Part shown: piece by piece, positions 27,389 to 36,212 of the stretch
Layout of the letters: every line of letters begins with the position of its first letter
Position numbering within the stretch: the stretch's first letter is position 1
Origin: Arenimonas sp.
Lineage (GTDB): Bacteria; Pseudomonadota; Alphaproteobacteria; Rhizobiales; Rhizobiaceae
Length of the DNA: 59,529 bases
Direction of reading: 5' to 3'
Assembly (NCBI GenBank): GCA_019459145.1
Contig: JAIBEK010000048.1
Coordinates: 1 to 59,529 of the forward strand
Made by a program: the position numbers and the translations under genes
Notes under the pieces: model-generated
Database searches by the model: none
Seen by the model: the letters and a program-made list of their open reading frames with translations, nothing else
What the model was told of the DNA's origin: nothing

Positions 27389-27557
27389 TGCAAGCGGGGA
27401 CTGAATTGCGGAATTATACGATTAAGCTCTTCAATCTGCGATTTGCGGCCTCGTTACCATGCGTCATCACATCGCATCCGGAGGGGCAGACTGTATTTGG
27501 GCACGGGCGTCCGGCGGTTTCCAACCCGGACGAGGACGAAAGCTCGGGAGAACGGCA

Positions 27558-28082
27558 ATGCAGGCGAAATCAATGGACAAACACCCGGAAAACATCGCGA
27601 ATCAGTCTGTCCCGGACGGCATCGCCAATCCCTGCCGCCGCTCCCTTGCCTGGCTGCGAGGGGCGCATGAGGAGCAACTGGCGCTGTGCGGCGAACTGGA
27701 GGAGATCGCCGATTCTCTGCCGGCCAACGTCAACAGGCAAAAATGTATCTACGCGGCCAAATCGCTCGGCCCGCTGATCAAGGGCGTGCACCACTATGAG
27801 GAGAACATCCTCTACCCATGGCTGGAAAGCTCCAGCCAGAACCTGGAGCATCTGCGCGAAACCCTCGACCGGCTGAAATTCGAGCATTTCGAGGACGAAT
27901 GCTTCGCCGAGGAACTGACCGACGCCTTGTTGAAGCTCGGTTCCGGCAGCGCCGTGAACATGGAAGCGGTGGGCTACATGCTGCGCGGGTTCTTCGAGGG
28001 CATTCGGCGCCACATCGCGTTTGAGCGCGAATACCTGCTGCAGCGCCTGCCGGACGATGTCGGGCTCAATGGCTGCAACTGA
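27558..28082 (+). CDS. Hemerythrin-like (HHE) cation-binding protein
   Basis: 174 residues, all-helical. The start at 27558 has GGGAG upstream; longer in-frame starts run through the promoter region. Four helices carry likely di-iron ligands: H/E in RGAHEEQLALCGE, HH/EE in KGVHHYEENILYPW, H/E in FEHFEDECFAEE, and H/E in RRHIAFEREYLL. Such proteins bind oxygen or NO, or repair iron centres. Its divergence from fixN across a perfect FNR/FixK box suggests induction at low oxygen. The exact role is not known. Confidence 0.85.
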   Translation: MQAKSMDKHPENIANQSVPDGIANPCRRSLAWLRGAHEEQLALCGELEEIADSLPANVNRQKCIYAAKSLGPLIKGVHHYEENILYPWLESSSQNLEHLRETLDRLKFEHFEDECFAEELTDALLKLGSGSAVNMEAVGYMLRGFFEGIRRHIAFEREYLLQRLPDDVGLNGCN

Positions 28083-28148
28083 CCTTCACGCCCGTCCGCG
28101 GCAGATCGCATGACCCGAGGGCAAGCGCGGAATTCCCGGCGCGCAGAT

Positions 28149-28886
28149 TCAGGCCGCCATGTCGCCCGCGAGGCGATGTTCGTCCAGTAGCGTCATGATG
28201 GCGCCGATCACATCGCCGCGCGGCGTGCGCAAGGGTGCGGCACGACCTTGTACGGCCAGGCCTTGGCCAACTTCTCTCCACCCGTAGAAGACTTCCGACC
28301 GTTCACCGGAGAAACACCGGCCGAGTTGTTGGCGGATTTCCTGTGCGACCGACGCATCGTCGACGAAATCGAACAGATTGCGCCCGACCAGTTCGAGCTG
28401 CGTCGCCGCCAGCAGGTCCGCATGGGCACGATTGGCGTAGAGATAGCGATAGTCGAGGGTGACCACCGCGACACGGTCGGGCATGCTGTCGAGGATCGAC
28501 TCGTTGAGGTAGGCGTCCTCGCCGTCCAACCGGGCAGCAAAACCCGCAGTTTCCAGCGATGGCGCGGGATGGGCCTGTTGCTGCTCGCGGTCGCCGAAAT
28601 AGCGATCCAGAAGAATGGAAAGAACGGCCGCGTGCCGCTGGACGCAGGATCGGTCGTCGGCGTCCTCGCGAATGAGGTTCCCGACGAAGCGCAGCTGCAT
28701 ATGGATCTCGGCAATGTCGCAGGCGTGATAATCGACGACCGCCGCGATCAGCGGATCGAGTTCCCGGTCCAGCAGCCTGACGAGATGATCGTCACCGACG
28801 CGGATCGCCTGCTGAAGCTGCGTGTTCTTCAGGGACACCGCCTCGAACAACGGAAGAAGGTTGGGGTAAGAGAGGTCGGATGTCAC
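28149..28886 (-). CDS. PAS domain protein without an output domain
   Basis: 245 residues. Residues 1-115 are predicted helical and carry HACDIAEIHMQLRFVGNLI and RHAAVLSILLDRYFGD. A PAS domain occupies about 125-235 (ILDSMPDRVAVVTLDYRYLYANRAHADLL, then GRNLFDFVDD). No kinase, GGDEF, EAL or HTH follows. PAS domains sense ligands, redox or light; no haem-binding FixL-type histidine is evident with confidence. The start is GTG at 28886 with no strong ribosome site, so the start is uncertain. Next to the fix operons, so a sensory role in low-oxygen physiology is possible but unproven. Confidence 0.75.
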   Translation of the reverse strand: MTSDLSYPNLLPLFEAVSLKNTQLQQAIRVGDDHLVRLLDRELDPLIAAVVDYHACDIAEIHMQLRFVGNLIREDADDRSCVQRHAAVLSILLDRYFGDREQQQAHPAPSLETAGFAARLDGEDAYLNESILDSMPDRVAVVTLDYRYLYANRAHADLLAATQLELVGRNLFDFVDDASVAQEIRQQLGRCFSGERSEVFYGWREVGQGLAVQGRAAPLRTPRGDVIGAIMTLLDEHRLAGDMAA

Positions 28887-29167
28887 TTTGACAACTGTCC
28901 TGTTGAACGCGAACGGAGAAACATCGATATCGACGGAGGTCCGGACATACAGCCGCTACGCGTATCGACATGAAAACATTGTCCGGCAGGTAACATGAAT
29001 GATTCTCACATTCAATTGCCTAACTTTGAGGTATCAGAGTCAGCATGGACGCGATAAAGCATAGAATTCAGGGAATAATGCCACCAGAACCGCCATTTTC
29101 GGACGAATTGCGTCGCGCCTTCGCGCACCGGCCCGGAAAGCACCAATAAAAGTCAGCACAACCGTGA
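28887..29167. other. Intergenic region with one inverted repeat
   Basis: 281 bases without a supported gene. TGAATG (28996-29001) and CATTCA (29009-29014) form a perfect inverted repeat around ATTCTCA, a possible regulator site of unknown owner. The region is AT-richer than its surroundings. Confidence 0.35.
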
Positions 29168-30097
29168 CTACAGCTCGCGCTTGATGTTCCAGCGGTCGTG
29201 ATACCACAGCCATTGTTCCGGATATTCACGGACCCAGGCTTCGACCTTGTTGTTCAACAGCTGTGCGGTCGCGGTGACATCGAGCTGTCCAGCCGCATTG
29301 CGCGGCAGATCGACCCGCGGCTCGATCTCCAGGCGGAACCGGTTTCCGGGCAGGCGGATGCAGCGGACCGGGTAGACGTCACAGTCGAACTGCCGCGCCA
29401 GCTTGGCGAGCAGCGGATTGGTCTTGACGTCGCGTCCGAAGAATTTCGTCGAAACGCCCTTCTTGAACTTCTGGTCGACCAGCACGCCGACGCCGCCGCC
29501 GTTTTCCAGCTGGCGGGCCAGCGCGAAGGAGGAGCCGGCATGGGACGGCACGAGTTTGCCCATGCGTCTGGCGCGGAACTCGAAGACCTTTTCGCCGATA
29601 TAGGGGTTGTTCGGCGGGCGGAAGAGCACGGTTACGTAAAGTCCGAAGGCAGCGCCGGCGACCGGGAGAAGTTCGAAATTGCCGGTATGGGCGGAAAAGA
29701 CGATGAACGGGCGTGGTTTGTCGCGCAGGTCGAGAAACAGCGGAACACCACTGACCTCGATGCGCCCCTCGCCCAGCTTGTCCGGATCGAAATCGAACAG
29801 CCGGTCGAGGAAGACATATTCCGCCGCAAGACGCCCCATATGGCCCCAGCTACCGAGCGCGATCGCCTCGATCTCGGTCTCCGTCTTCTCCGGAAAGGCG
29901 TTGCGCAGATTGGTCAGCATCAGCCTGTGACGCTTGGTCTTCGGCCCGACATAGCGCATCAGCCGATCGGCGAAATTGATCGCCGGATCGGCCGGAAAGA
30001 TCTTCAGCATCGTCAGGAAGCCGAAGGCGAGTTGCGCCACGGCCCACTGCGAGAAGCGGCGGGACTTGAGGACAAGCCGGGTGATGAAGAGCTTCAC
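29168..30097 (-). CDS. lpxXL: Lipid A very-long-chain fatty acyltransferase LpxXL
   Basis: 309 residues. Transfers the 27-hydroxyoctacosanoyl chain from AcpXL to a hydroxyl of lipid A at the inner membrane. An LpxL/HtrB-type acyltransferase with the HxxxxE motif H137-x4-E142 (SAHTGNFELL). An N-terminal hydrophobic helix anchors it. The GTG start at 30097 lies two bases after the adh stop, so translation is coupled. The same frame stays open upstream through the dehydrogenase gene, which is not part of this protein. Confidence 0.92.
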   Translation of the reverse strand: MKLFITRLVLKSRRFSQWAVAQLAFGFLTMLKIFPADPAINFADRLMRYVGPKTKRHRLMLTNLRNAFPEKTETEIEAIALGSWGHMGRLAAEYVFLDRLFDFDPDKLGEGRIEVSGVPLFLDLRDKPRPFIVFSAHTGNFELLPVAGAAFGLYVTVLFRPPNNPYIGEKVFEFRARRMGKLVPSHAGSSFALARQLENGGGVGVLVDQKFKKGVSTKFFGRDVKTNPLLAKLARQFDCDVYPVRCIRLPGNRFRLEIEPRVDLPRNAAGQLDVTATAQLLNNKVEAWVREYPEQWLWYHDRWNIKREL

Positions 30098-30099
30098 GC

Positions 30100-31128
30100 T
30101 CAATCCATCCTGAGGATGATCTTGCCAAACACCTGCCGGCCCTCCATGCGCGACAGGGCCCGGTCGATGTCCTCGAACCTCACCTCGGTGTCGATCACCG
30201 GATGGACGATGCCGCGCGCCATCTTCTGCATGGCATTGGCCATGTTCTCCATGCGGCAGCCGAACGAGCCGAACAGCTTCAGTTGCTGCTGGAACAGCAT
30301 CATCAGGTTCATGTCGGTCGACACGCCGGATGTCGAGCCGCAGGTGACGAGGCGGCCACCGCGCTTCAGGCACAGCATCGAGCCGGCCCAGGTGTCCTTG
30401 CCGACGTGCTCGAACACGACGTCGACACCCTTTTTCTTGGTCAGCTTGCGCACCACACCCTCGAAACGGTCGGTGCGGTAGTTGATGACGTGATCGGCGC
30501 CGAGTGCCTTGGCGGGCTCGATCTTGTCGTCGGAGCCGACCGTGGTGATGACCGTGCAGCCCATCTTCTTGGCGAGCTGGATCGCCGCCGTGCCGATGCC
30601 TGAACCGCCGGCATGGACGAGGATGGTTTCGCCGGGTTCGAGCCTGGCATTGTCGAACAGCATGTGCTCGACCGTGCCGAAGGTGACCGGAGCAAGGGCG
30701 GCCGCGACCGCATCGACACCCGGAGGTGCGGGCACCAGCAGGCGGGCCGGCAGGTTGATCTTTTCCTGGGCAAAACCGTCGAGATGGAAGCCGTGCACAC
30801 CCGAAACGTTTTCGCACAGGTTGTCGCGGCCCTCACGGCAGGGCTTGCACAGGCCGCAGGTGCGCGCGCCGTAAACGGCGGCGAGCTGGCCCGGCAGGAT
30901 ATTGCCGACGCCCGGGCCGATCGCCTCGACCACGCCGGCGGCTTCCGCGCCGATGACGAGCGGCATCTTGCGCTTGGCGAATGCCATCCCGCGCCAGCCC
31001 CAGACATCGATATGGTTGAGAGCCACGGCCTTGACGCGAAGCGTCACCTCGCCCGGACCGGGCGCTTCCGGTTCGGGAAGGTCGACGATTTCGAGCTTGC
31101 GGTCTTCGACGAGTTGCAGTGCGCGCAT
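30100..31128 (-). CDS. Zinc-type alcohol dehydrogenase of the lpxXL cluster
   Basis: 342 residues, MDR superfamily. The N-terminal GroES-like domain carries LNHIDVWGWRG and GAEAAGVV. Structural-zinc cysteines lie in CGLCKPCREGRDNLCE. The NAD(P) site is HAGGSGIGTAAIQLA, of the quinone-oxidoreductase type. In rhizobia the equivalent gene (adh2XL) sits in every acpXL cluster and is thought to act in making or oxidising the long-chain hydroxy acid; the reaction is not proven. The ATG at 31128 (MRALQLVED) is preferred over an in-frame start eight codons upstream. Confidence 0.88.
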   Translation of the reverse strand: MRALQLVEDRKLEIVDLPEPEAPGPGEVTLRVKAVALNHIDVWGWRGMAFAKRKMPLVIGAEAAGVVEAIGPGVGNILPGQLAAVYGARTCGLCKPCREGRDNLCENVSGVHGFHLDGFAQEKINLPARLLVPAPPGVDAVAAALAPVTFGTVEHMLFDNARLEPGETILVHAGGSGIGTAAIQLAKKMGCTVITTVGSDDKIEPAKALGADHVINYRTDRFEGVVRKLTKKKGVDVVFEHVGKDTWAGSMLCLKRGGRLVTCGSTSGVSTDMNLMMLFQQQLKLFGSFGCRMENMANAMQKMARGIVHPVIDTEVRFEDIDRALSRMEGRQVFGKIILRMD

Positions 31129-31187
31129 AGTTCCTGTTCCTTCCAGGTCCACCAGGCTGGCGAAGACGTCATCCCACGTCCATCGTC

Positions 31188-31210
31188 ATGCTCGGGCTTG
31201 TCCCGAGCAT
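31188..31210. repeat. Type-C palindromic repeat
   Basis: ATGCTCGGG and CCCGAGCAT form a perfect 9-bp stem with loop CTTGT. This short palindrome is common between genes in Hyphomicrobiales. It lies between fabF1XL and adh within the lipid A operon and could shape mRNA stability. Confidence 0.75.
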
Positions 31211-31292
31211 CTGCTGACCTTCGCTAGTTCACCGAGGTTTCCAGATCCCCGGCGCGAGGCCGAGGATGACGTCCCTCATATGGGCGCAGGCC

Positions 31293-32579
31293 TTAGACCG
31301 GTTCTCGCGTCATGACAAGGCTGGCGTTCTGCCCGCCGAAGCCGAACGAGTTGGACAGCACGGCCGAGACCTCCGCCGAGCGCTTCACGTTCGGCACGAC
31401 GTCGAGTTCCATCGCCGGATCCGGATTGGTGTAATTGATGGTCGGCGGCAGCGTGCCGGTCAGCATGGTCTGGATCGAGAACACCGCCTCGACGGCGCCT
31501 GCCGCCGTCAGCGTGTGGCCGATCATCGACTTGTTGGACGACACCGGGATCGACTTCAGCCTGTCGCCGAACACAGCGAGCATGGCGCCGTATTCCATCT
31601 TGTCGTTTTCCGGCGTCGAGGTGCCGTGGGCGTTGATATAGCCGATCGCGCTCTCCGGCAGGCCGGCATCATCGAGGGCCGCATGGATGGTGGCGATCGC
31701 CGGGCCGCCGTCCGGCGAGGAGCGCGTGCGGTGGAAGTGATCGGCCTTCTCGCCGCAGCCCTGCACGATGCCGAGCACGGTTGCGCCGCGCGCGATCGCG
31801 GCTTCCAGCGATTCCAGCACCAGGGTTGCCGCCCCTTCAGCGATGACGAAACCGTCGCGGTCCTTGCTGAACGGCTTAGAGGCCTTTTCCGGCGGGTCGT
31901 TCTGGGTCGAAAGCGCCGACAGCAGCGAGAAGCGAATGACCGATTCGGCGCTGACGGAACCGTCGGTCGCCACGGTCAGCGCCCGGTCGGTGCGGCCCTG
32001 GCGGATGGCTTCGACGCCGAGCTGGATGGCTGTCGCGCCGGACGCGCAGGCCGTCGACAGCGTGACCGGCAGGCCGCGCGTGCCGAAACGGTCGGCGAGC
32101 CGTTCCGAGATCGAGCCGAACTGCACGGCTTCGAGGAAGACCGGGTCGGCCTTCTGCCGCATGGCGGCGAGGAAGCGCTCATAGGCATCGCCGGGATGGC
32201 TCGGCGGCGGCGAGCGCTCGGCGAGCGCAAAACGGTCGGCCCATTCGGGTTCGACCGGCGGGGCCGCGAGGAAGAGCGGTCCGTCGAAGTCGCCGGTGAG
32301 GCCGGCCTGGGCCAGCGCCTCGATCGTCGTCTCGCGCGCCATGGCATAGGAGCGCTCGACCGAATTCGGTGCGGGGATGTCGATGAAGTCGACGGTGCCG
32401 CCGATACGGGTGGACATGCCCTCGGTATCGAAGCGGTTGATATAGTGGATGCCGGACTTGCCCGAGGTCAGCGCATCCCAGTTGTCGAAAAGCCCCTGGC
32501 CGAGCGAGGTGATCACGCCCATGCCGGTGACGGCGACGATCGGGCGGCCGAGATGGTCCTTGAAACGGTTGTCTGTCAT
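31293..32579 (-). CDS. fabF1XL: 3-oxoacyl-ACP synthase II of the lpxXL cluster (FabF1XL)
   Basis: 428 residues, full-length ketosynthase. It condenses malonyl-ACP onto a growing acyl-AcpXL to build the C28 chain. The catalytic triad is intact: C178 in STACASG, H318 in INAHGTST and H355 in IGHTLTAAG. An insertion around residues 107-146 (PPVEPEWADRFALAERSPPP...) is absent from housekeeping FabF and typical of the XL paralogue. It follows fabF2XL by 12 bases, which suggests stoichiometric partners. Confidence 0.93.
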   Translation of the reverse strand: MTDNRFKDHLGRPIVAVTGMGVITSLGQGLFDNWDALTSGKSGIHYINRFDTEGMSTRIGGTVDFIDIPAPNSVERSYAMARETTIEALAQAGLTGDFDGPLFLAAPPVEPEWADRFALAERSPPPSHPGDAYERFLAAMRQKADPVFLEAVQFGSISERLADRFGTRGLPVTLSTACASGATAIQLGVEAIRQGRTDRALTVATDGSVSAESVIRFSLLSALSTQNDPPEKASKPFSKDRDGFVIAEGAATLVLESLEAAIARGATVLGIVQGCGEKADHFHRTRSSPDGGPAIATIHAALDDAGLPESAIGYINAHGTSTPENDKMEYGAMLAVFGDRLKSIPVSSNKSMIGHTLTAAGAVEAVFSIQTMLTGTLPPTINYTNPDPAMELDVVPNVKRSAEVSAVLSNSFGFGGQNASLVMTREPV

Positions 32580-32591
32580 GCTCTCAACTCC

Positions 32592-33797
32592 TCACGCATC
32601 GGCCGAGACGAGGGCGATGCCCTCGCCGCGCGTATAGCCGACCGTGGTCACGACGGCGTGGCGGGCGGGCACGGTCATGGCGGCTTCGTGCGCCGGATCG
32701 AAGGGTGGCACCTTGGCGCCGGAATCGATGGCGAGCGCAGCAAGGGCCAACCCGAGCGGGAACTGGGCTTCCAGACCGTGGCCGGTCGAACCGCCGTAAC
32801 CGCGGACCGGCATGCCGGGGAATTTTTCCGCCAGCACGGCCTGTTCTCTCTTGGCCAGGTCATGCAGGCCGCTCGAACCGGAGAACACCACCGTGTCTGC
32901 GGCACTTACGTCGTTGGCGAGCGTGGCCAGGCGTCCAAGACGCTTCTCCAGTCCGCCGTCGTCCCGCTTGCCGCGGTCCCCCTCGACCGCTTCGAGAACC
33001 GCATAGATGTGGGCGCCGCGCGCTTCGGCATGGGCCCGGCTTTCCAGCATGAGGAAGGCGCCGACCGTGCCGAGGACCATGCCGCCTCCCTCGCCCGACT
33101 GCCGCGACCACAAGGGCTTCCATCCGCCGGTGGAATGAGCCTGGATGCCTTCCACCAGAAGCAGGATGTCGGCACGCTCGGCGATAAAGGCGCCGCCGAC
33201 CAGGGTATGGGTCGACTGGCCGGCCCGGATGCGGGAAAAAGCCGTCTCGATGGCGGAAATACCGGCCGATTCCTCGCCCATGAAGGTACGCGACGAGCCG
33301 GTGACCTTGTGGACGATGGAAATGTTGCCGGCCATCAGATTGGAGAGCTGGGCGAGAAACAGCGTCGGGCGCAGTTCCGTGGTCAGCTTCTCGATCAGCA
33401 GGCGCTCGCGGTCGTTGCGCTTCAGCGCCTCGTCGACGATCAGGCTGTCGACCGCGATGTCGCGCTCGCCGCCACCGGCCGCCACGATCAGATCCATCGA
33501 TCCGCAGGCCTCCAGATCGTCCTTCATGCCCGCGTCGTCAAGCGCCAGCCCGGCGGCATAGACGCCGAGGCGCTGCCAGTTCTCCATCTGGCGCTGGTCG
33601 CCGCGCTTGGCGATCTGCTGCGACCAGTCGATCTCCGGAAGGCGGTGGACCGGGTACGGCCTGAACTTTTCCGTCTCCAGCACCGGCGGCGGCGCGACGG
33701 CGGAAGACAGGAGGGCACGATGCGCCTCCTTGCCGGTGCCATGGCAGGTGACGATGCCAATACCGGTGATCACCACATCGTTCGGCTTCTTGCTCAT
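32592..33797 (-). CDS. fabF2XL: Ketosynthase-like protein FabF2XL lacking the catalytic cysteine
   Basis: 401 residues with a thiolase/ketosynthase fold. Compared with FabF1XL, the nucleophile position reads GEESAG instead of TACASG, so Cys is replaced by E176. The second active-site block (NAHGTST) is replaced by FSGSSGLHD. A GHGLEAQFP block remains where GHTLTAAG is expected. This is the pattern of chain-length factors in type II polyketide systems. It probably pairs with FabF1XL rather than catalysing condensation itself (inference). The start at 33797 has AGAGGA upstream. Conserved between fabZXL and fabF1XL in rhizobia. Confidence 0.88.
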   Translation of the reverse strand: MSKKPNDVVITGIGIVTCHGTGKEAHRALLSSAVAPPPVLETEKFRPYPVHRLPEIDWSQQIAKRGDQRQMENWQRLGVYAAGLALDDAGMKDDLEACGSMDLIVAAGGGERDIAVDSLIVDEALKRNDRERLLIEKLTTELRPTLFLAQLSNLMAGNISIVHKVTGSSRTFMGEESAGISAIETAFSRIRAGQSTHTLVGGAFIAERADILLLVEGIQAHSTGGWKPLWSRQSGEGGGMVLGTVGAFLMLESRAHAEARGAHIYAVLEAVEGDRGKRDDGGLEKRLGRLATLANDVSAADTVVFSGSSGLHDLAKREQAVLAEKFPGMPVRGYGGSTGHGLEAQFPLGLALAALAIDSGAKVPPFDPAHEAAMTVPARHAVVTTVGYTRGEGIALVSADA

Positions 33798-33900
33798 TTG
33801 CTGTCCTCTCGCCGGCGACACGGCCAGCGCATCGAACCCTGTCCGGGCTCGCATCCATCAGAATAAAGGTATCAGAGCCGGGCGCTCCGATGCCGCACTA

Positions 33901-34374
33901 TTAGCGGGCGGCGGCGATGGCGTCCATCAGGCCGACTTCCTCGGCGCGCTTGCGCACGATATCGGCGAGCGGCACCTCGCTGAAAGGCATGGTGCGGAGC
34001 TTCAGCTGCGCGTCGCAGATCTTCTTGCCGTCGCTCGAGATCTTCGCCTTGGTCACGGCGAAACCGGAGCCGTCATGTTCCAGCTGGGCCTCGATTTCGA
34101 GAACCGCGCCGGGCTCGACGAAGGCGCGCATCTTGGCGCCGTCGACCGACATGAGGAACGGCATGGCCGTGAAATCCTTGGCGGCCAGGACCAGCATGCC
34201 GGAGGCTTGCGCCATGGTCTCGATCAGGAGAACGCCCGGAACGAGCGGCATGCCGGGAAAATGGCCCTCGAAGACCGGGCTCTTCTCGGGCACGACAGAA
34301 CGGGCCTTCAGCGTGCCGCGGTCGAGGTCAACGGCCTCGACCTTGTCAATCATCTGGAAATATTCGAGCAGCAT
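33901..34374 (-). CDS. fabZXL: 3-hydroxyacyl-ACP dehydratase of the lpxXL cluster (FabZXL)
   Basis: 157 residues, single hot-dog fold. Dehydrates 3-hydroxyacyl-AcpXL during very-long-chain fatty acid elongation. The active-site pair is H38 in GHFPGMPLVPG and E52 in IETMAQASG. The C-terminal extension after about residue 145 is longer than in housekeeping FabZ. It lies 25 bases downstream of acpXL. Confidence 0.92.
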   Translation of the reverse strand: MLLEYFQMIDKVEAVDLDRGTLKARSVVPEKSPVFEGHFPGMPLVPGVLLIETMAQASGMLVLAAKDFTAMPFLMSVDGAKMRAFVEPGAVLEIEAQLEHDGSGFAVTKAKISSDGKKICDAQLKLRTMPFSEVPLADIVRKRAEEVGLMDAIAAAR

Positions 34375-34399
34375 GAAAGACCTTCGCCCTGCCGGCGGC

Positions 34400-34678
34400 T
34401 CAGCCCTTGGCTGCCCGCAGTTCGTCGATCTTGGCGCAGAGGTTCTTCAGGACGAAGTATTCCTCGGTCGAAACCTTGCCTTCGTTGACTTCCTGGGTCC
34501 ACTGCTCGAGCGGGATCTTGATGCCGAATTCCTTGTCGATCGCGAAGACGATGTCGAGGAAGTCGAGGCTGTCGATGCCGAGGTCGTCGATCGTATGGCT
34601 TTCCGGGGTGATCGTCTCGCGATCGATCTCGCTCGTCTCAGCAATGATGTCGGCAACTTTGTCGAATGTAGCGGTCAC
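34400..34678 (-). CDS. acpXL: Acyl carrier protein AcpXL for very-long-chain fatty acids
   Basis: 92 residues, the exact length of rhizobial AcpXL. Carries the 27-hydroxyoctacosanoic acid destined for lipid A. The phosphopantetheine attachment serine is S37 in GIDSLDFLD, and the surrounding acidic helix is conserved. The start is GTG at 34678 (protein begins TATFDKVAD after Met), with GAGGTAA upstream; a longer in-frame ATG 36 bases earlier lacks family support. First gene of the five-step lipid A cluster. Confidence 0.96.
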
Positions 34679-34783
34679 GCCAATTACCTCATATGTCGAA
34701 AATCTGAGTTCCACATAGGGAAAACGGTTCTAAATGCCAATGGGAAGTTTGGCCGCCGGCGAAATTTGCTGCCGAAGTGTTGC

Positions 34784-36169
34784 TCAAACAGCAATCGAAT
34801 GGCGGCCCTTGCCGGTTGCGAGATAGCTGTCGAACACGGCCGCGACGCTGCGGGCAAACGGCTTGCCGGCTTCGGTCAGGCTGAACTCGTCGCCGACGAT
34901 CGCGCAAATGCCGTCCGGATTCGAGGCCGCGTATTGCCGCGCCTCGGCAATCACCGTCTCCCCGATGCCGGGATAGAGCGTGCGGACAGTGGCAAAGGAA
35001 AAGGCGAAGCGGCACATGATCTCTTCGATGACATGGGCCCTCAGCCGGTCGTCGTCGGACAGTTCGATGCCGCGCACGACGGTCAGTCCGTCGGTATCGG
35101 CCAGCCGCTGATACTCGCCGGTTGCCGGCATGTTCTGCACATAGCCTTGCGGCAATTGTCCGATGGAGGAGGCGCCGAAGCCGATCAGGGCTTCGGCGGC
35201 ATCGTCGGTGTAGCCCTGGAAGTTGCGGCGCAGCTTGCCATTGCGCGCGGCAATCGCCAGCCGATCATCGGGCCTGGCAAAATGGTCGATGCCGATCGGC
35301 TCGTAGCCCGCAGCGACGAGCATGTCGGCGGCACGGGTCATCTGCGCAAAGCGCATCTCGACGTCGGGCAGCGCCTCTTCCGGAATCATCGTCTGGTGCT
35401 TCTTCATCCACGGCACATGCGCATAGCCGAACAGAGCGATGCGGTCGGGCGACAGCGAGACGATGTCATCGACCGTCGCCTCCAGCGTCTCCATTGTCTG
35501 GTAGGGCAAGCCATAGAGAATGTCGCAATTGACCGAATGGACACCCCTCGCCCGTACCGCGTCGACCACGGATTTGGTCTGCTCGAAGGTCTGGATCCGG
35601 TTGATGGTCTTCTGCACCTTGGGATCGAAGTCCTGCACCCCGAGGCTGGCCCGCGTCATGCCGATCGCCGCCAGCGCGTCATAGCGCGGCTCGTCGAGAT
35701 CGTTCGGGTCCATCTCGACGCTGATCTCGGCATCGTCGCGGAAATCGAAGGCCGCGCGGAACGCCTTCATCAGGTCGATCAGGTCTTGCGGCTTCAGCAT
35801 GGTGGGCGAGCCGCCGCCGAAGTGCAGCCCGCTCACCTTTGCGTCGCGGCTGACAAGGCTGCCGACCCTGGCGATCTCCTTCTTCAGGGAAGCGAGATAG
35901 GTCTCGATCGGCTCGTATTTCAGCGTGTGCTTGGTGTGGCAGGCACAGAACCAACAGAGGCGATCGCAATAGGGAATGTGAACATAGAGCGACAGATCAT
36001 GGCCTGAACCCAGTTCGCTGAGCCACTGCGCATATTTGCCGCAGTGCACACCCTCATGAAAATGCGGCGCCGTCGGATAGCTGGTGTAACGTGGAACGGA
36101 GCCGGAATACTTGGCCAGCAGGGAGTTTTGCATGTTTTGCGCCGCGCTATTGAAAGTCATCCTCGACAT
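34784..36169 (-). CDS. hemN: Oxygen-independent coproporphyrinogen III oxidase
   Basis: 461 residues, radical SAM enzyme. Converts coproporphyrinogen III to protoporphyrinogen IX without oxygen, feeding haem to the cbb3 oxidase at low oxygen. The cluster motif is C68-x3-C72-x2-C75-x-C77 (YCDRLCWFCACH), diagnostic of true HemN rather than HemW. The SAM-binding GGGSPT block is present, as is a C-terminal HemN domain (about 375-455). ATG at 36169 has CGAGG nine bases upstream; ATGs at 36160 and 36133 are possible given the nearby FNR box. Confidence 0.95.
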   Translation of the reverse strand: MSRMTFNSAAQNMQNSLLAKYSGSVPRYTSYPTAPHFHEGVHCGKYAQWLSELGSGHDLSLYVHIPYCDRLCWFCACHTKHTLKYEPIETYLASLKKEIARVGSLVSRDAKVSGLHFGGGSPTMLKPQDLIDLMKAFRAAFDFRDDAEISVEMDPNDLDEPRYDALAAIGMTRASLGVQDFDPKVQKTINRIQTFEQTKSVVDAVRARGVHSVNCDILYGLPYQTMETLEATVDDIVSLSPDRIALFGYAHVPWMKKHQTMIPEEALPDVEMRFAQMTRAADMLVAAGYEPIGIDHFARPDDRLAIAARNGKLRRNFQGYTDDAAEALIGFGASSIGQLPQGYVQNMPATGEYQRLADTDGLTVVRGIELSDDDRLRAHVIEEIMCRFAFSFATVRTLYPGIGETVIAEARQYAASNPDGICAIVGDEFSLTEAGKPFARSVAAVFDSYLATGKGRHSIAV

Positions 36170-36198
36170 GTTGGTAACGCCTCGGCCGTCACGCGCCT

Positions 36199-36212
36199 TT
36201 GACTTCGATCAA
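36199..36212. promoter_or_regulatory. FNR/FixK-type box between hemN and fnrN
   Basis: TTGACTTCGATCAA matches TTGAT-N4-ATCAA with one change. It lies 30 bases upstream of the hemN ATG and 123 bases upstream of the fnrN ATG. Activation at -41.5 toward fnrN would give a start near 36247; toward hemN it would fall at about 36164, inside the annotated start. Confidence 0.8.

Noticed and set aside
29168..30817. A single 549-codon frame that appears to fuse dehydrogenase sequence to LpxXL
   Set aside because: The upstream half is a wrong-frame reading of the dehydrogenase gene; LpxXL starts at the coupled GTG at 30097.
31266..33866. An 866-codon plus-strand open frame opposite fabF1XL and fabF2XL
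   Set aside because: Shadow of the two ketosynthase genes; no ribosome site or family resemblance.
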